The position numbers and the translations under genes were made by a program. From Branchiostoma floridae (Eukaryota; Chordata; Leptocardii; Amphioxiformes; Branchiostomatidae), in assembly GCF_000003815.2 (NCBI RefSeq), contig NW_023365779.1, positions 472,463 through 536,462 on the forward strand: DNA of 64,000 nt. Reading direction: 5' to 3'. A model generated the notes under the pieces. The model was not told where the DNA came from. It saw nothing but the letters and a program-made list of their open reading frames with translations, and did not search any database. Each line of letters opens with the position of its first letter. Position 1 is the first letter of the stretch. Shown piece after piece: positions 62,713 through 64,000 of this stretch.

Positions 62713-64000
62713 ACTTCAAGGTAGTGAAGTGATCATAAATTCTGGGTAGGGTAAGGTAGACCAAGTTGAAACAAATAATTTTTTTTGTAAAAGGAATAAA
62801 TGAATGAATGAGACATCAATAACACATTATAACCCAGGAAAAACAGCCCAAAGCAAGGAAATCATCATCCCAAGCTCAAACCCGTCATAGACTCAGTCAC
62901 AGGTGGTCTCTGTGAAGAGGTCAGAGGTCAGGAAGGACTGGACCGGAAAGGATATGAGCAATGATTACGACTTTGGTCAGAAAATTCGACTCTTGTGTTA
63001 CTTGTGTTATAATCTGCAGCAAGGTTTATTTGTTTTCTTTGCGTAAACTTAAAGAAAGTTGATTGGATGAGTATTTTCTAGACTGAACCCCTTGACAGCT
63101 AAGAGAGCTCGACAGAGTTGAACGGGGCCGCCCAGCTGTGTGAAATATCGCTAAACTATAGAAAATGAATAGCTCGGAGGTAGAGAGAACGGCCCTAATG
63201 GAGCAGGGATATCGATTTGTGAGGATAGGTGTCATATTACCTCCATAACGCGCGTCTGTTTCCGTCTCAAGTTTCTAACCCACAGGCCGACTTACAGCTG
63301 AACGTTAAGGGGGCTCAAACTTTTATGACCTTTGTCGATTTTGTTAGCACAAATGGCCCCAGATATCCAAAATATGCCTTTCCGATTTAACCACAAAATC
63401 TACAACATAGTGACTCACTCTTTGAATAATGTCGACAGAAAACTGTATCACAGAATGACGTTAAACATTTACAAGGTAGAATCAAAATTACTTCAAACAT
63501 TTGACATGCATACTGCAGTGTGAAGAAAGGGGGTTTGATCTCATACACTAACGATGCGTTACAGTGCACTGCTGTAAATGTTATGACAAACTCTGAGCAC
63601 TTTATATTCTAAAGTCAAGTTCAAAGCTAAGGCTCAGCGTCCTAAAGCCTTATATAAAGCTGTAAACGGATGGATGGTAACGTTTTATTTCTTACCTTTA
63701 ATCTATGTTACTGATTGTAGTCATAACATTTACAGCTCTACTAACGCGCACATTGACATAGATTATGTTTAAGATTAAATCAATTTTTTTATGCTGAAGT
63801 ATGAACTTCCTGTGTTAAAAGTAATGTTCAGTGTACCCTGTAAATGTTGACCTTTTAGTACCAACGGTCATTGTAAAGAGGTACTAAGTTACATTATGGT
63901 TACCATGAACTTGATGACTATCATCTGCAGGACTTTGTTCGCCACTTCTTTCTTCAGACAGAACTTAAGTGTAGTACTGAAGTCAGGGGACATGTTGTGA
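62713..64000. other. Start of intron 2 of gene 2
   Basis: AT-rich; inspected for the 45-bp nicotinic exon 3 on the plus strand. Candidates after ACCCACAG (63285) and CATCTGCAG (63930) do not encode the expected DE-x-N-Q-x-L pattern, so exon 3 is probably outside the window. Confidence 0.5.

Noticed and set aside
63285-63320. Exon 3 of nicotinic gene 2 after ACCCACAG
   Set aside because: The encoded residues (ADLQLNV) do not fit the conserved 45-bp exon and no donor occurs at the required distance.

Overview
The window looks like animal nuclear DNA, most probably from a cephalochordate (amphioxus). The reasons are intron-split exons with GT-AG boundaries, kringle / F-type lectin / hevein-like / LDLa / Frizzled / sushi modules mixed in one gene, nicotinic-type Cys-loop receptor exons, and a dense mixture of non-LTR retrotransposons, tRNA-derived SINEs, MITEs and minisatellites. 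The species call is inference; nothing was searched.

Gene 1 (minus strand, 28455 down to 4861) is the main result. Twenty-three exons can be placed by reading splice sites and carrying codon phase by hand. They run: signal peptide, kringle, F-type lectin (FTP), hevein-like chitin-binding module, kringle, FTP, FTP, LDLa, Frizzled-like CRD, kringle, sushi. They then continue in phase, with no new signal peptide, into a full nicotinic-type ligand-binding domain with a 13-residue Cys-loop, M1, M2, M3, a long repetitive intracellular loop and M4. The sum is about 1626 residues if one extra C in a CCCC run (7993-7996) is discounted. The prediction is a pentameric channel subunit carrying a roughly 970-residue lectin/kringle/FZ/LDLa/sushi ectodomain. 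Every added module is a phase 1-1 cassette sitting in the phase-1 intron that normally separates the signal-peptide exon from LBD exon 2 in nicotinic receptors. The kringle+FTP unit was duplicated together with its introns (about 17.2-19.7 kb versus 22.65-27.16 kb).

Gene 2 (plus strand, about 44 kb to beyond the window) begins an ordinary-looking nicotinic receptor subunit: a CpG-rich leader exon ending at 44530, a signal-peptide exon (47241-47314) and a 140-bp LBD exon 2 (62230-62369). The last codons and splice donor of exon 2 are repeated seven times in a 53-bp minisatellite. The two genes diverge from a 15-kb spacer.

The spacer (28.5-44 kb) holds a 1,044-bp TIR element with a 9-bp target duplication that carries a RecQ-like helicase fragment (29678-30721). 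It also holds a 7.47-kb CACTA-like element (35511-42981) containing two large minisatellites, the only assembly gap (38190-39000), a promoter-like duplicated segment and possible spliced non-coding exons. Intron 1 of gene 2 contains an apparently intact two-ORF non-LTR retrotransposon (about 54314-59000), a 20-bp minisatellite, four diverged copies of an intronic unit, and several MITEs. Other retroelement remnants (RTE-like, CR1-like, tRNA SINEs) are scattered through the introns, some directly against splice donors.
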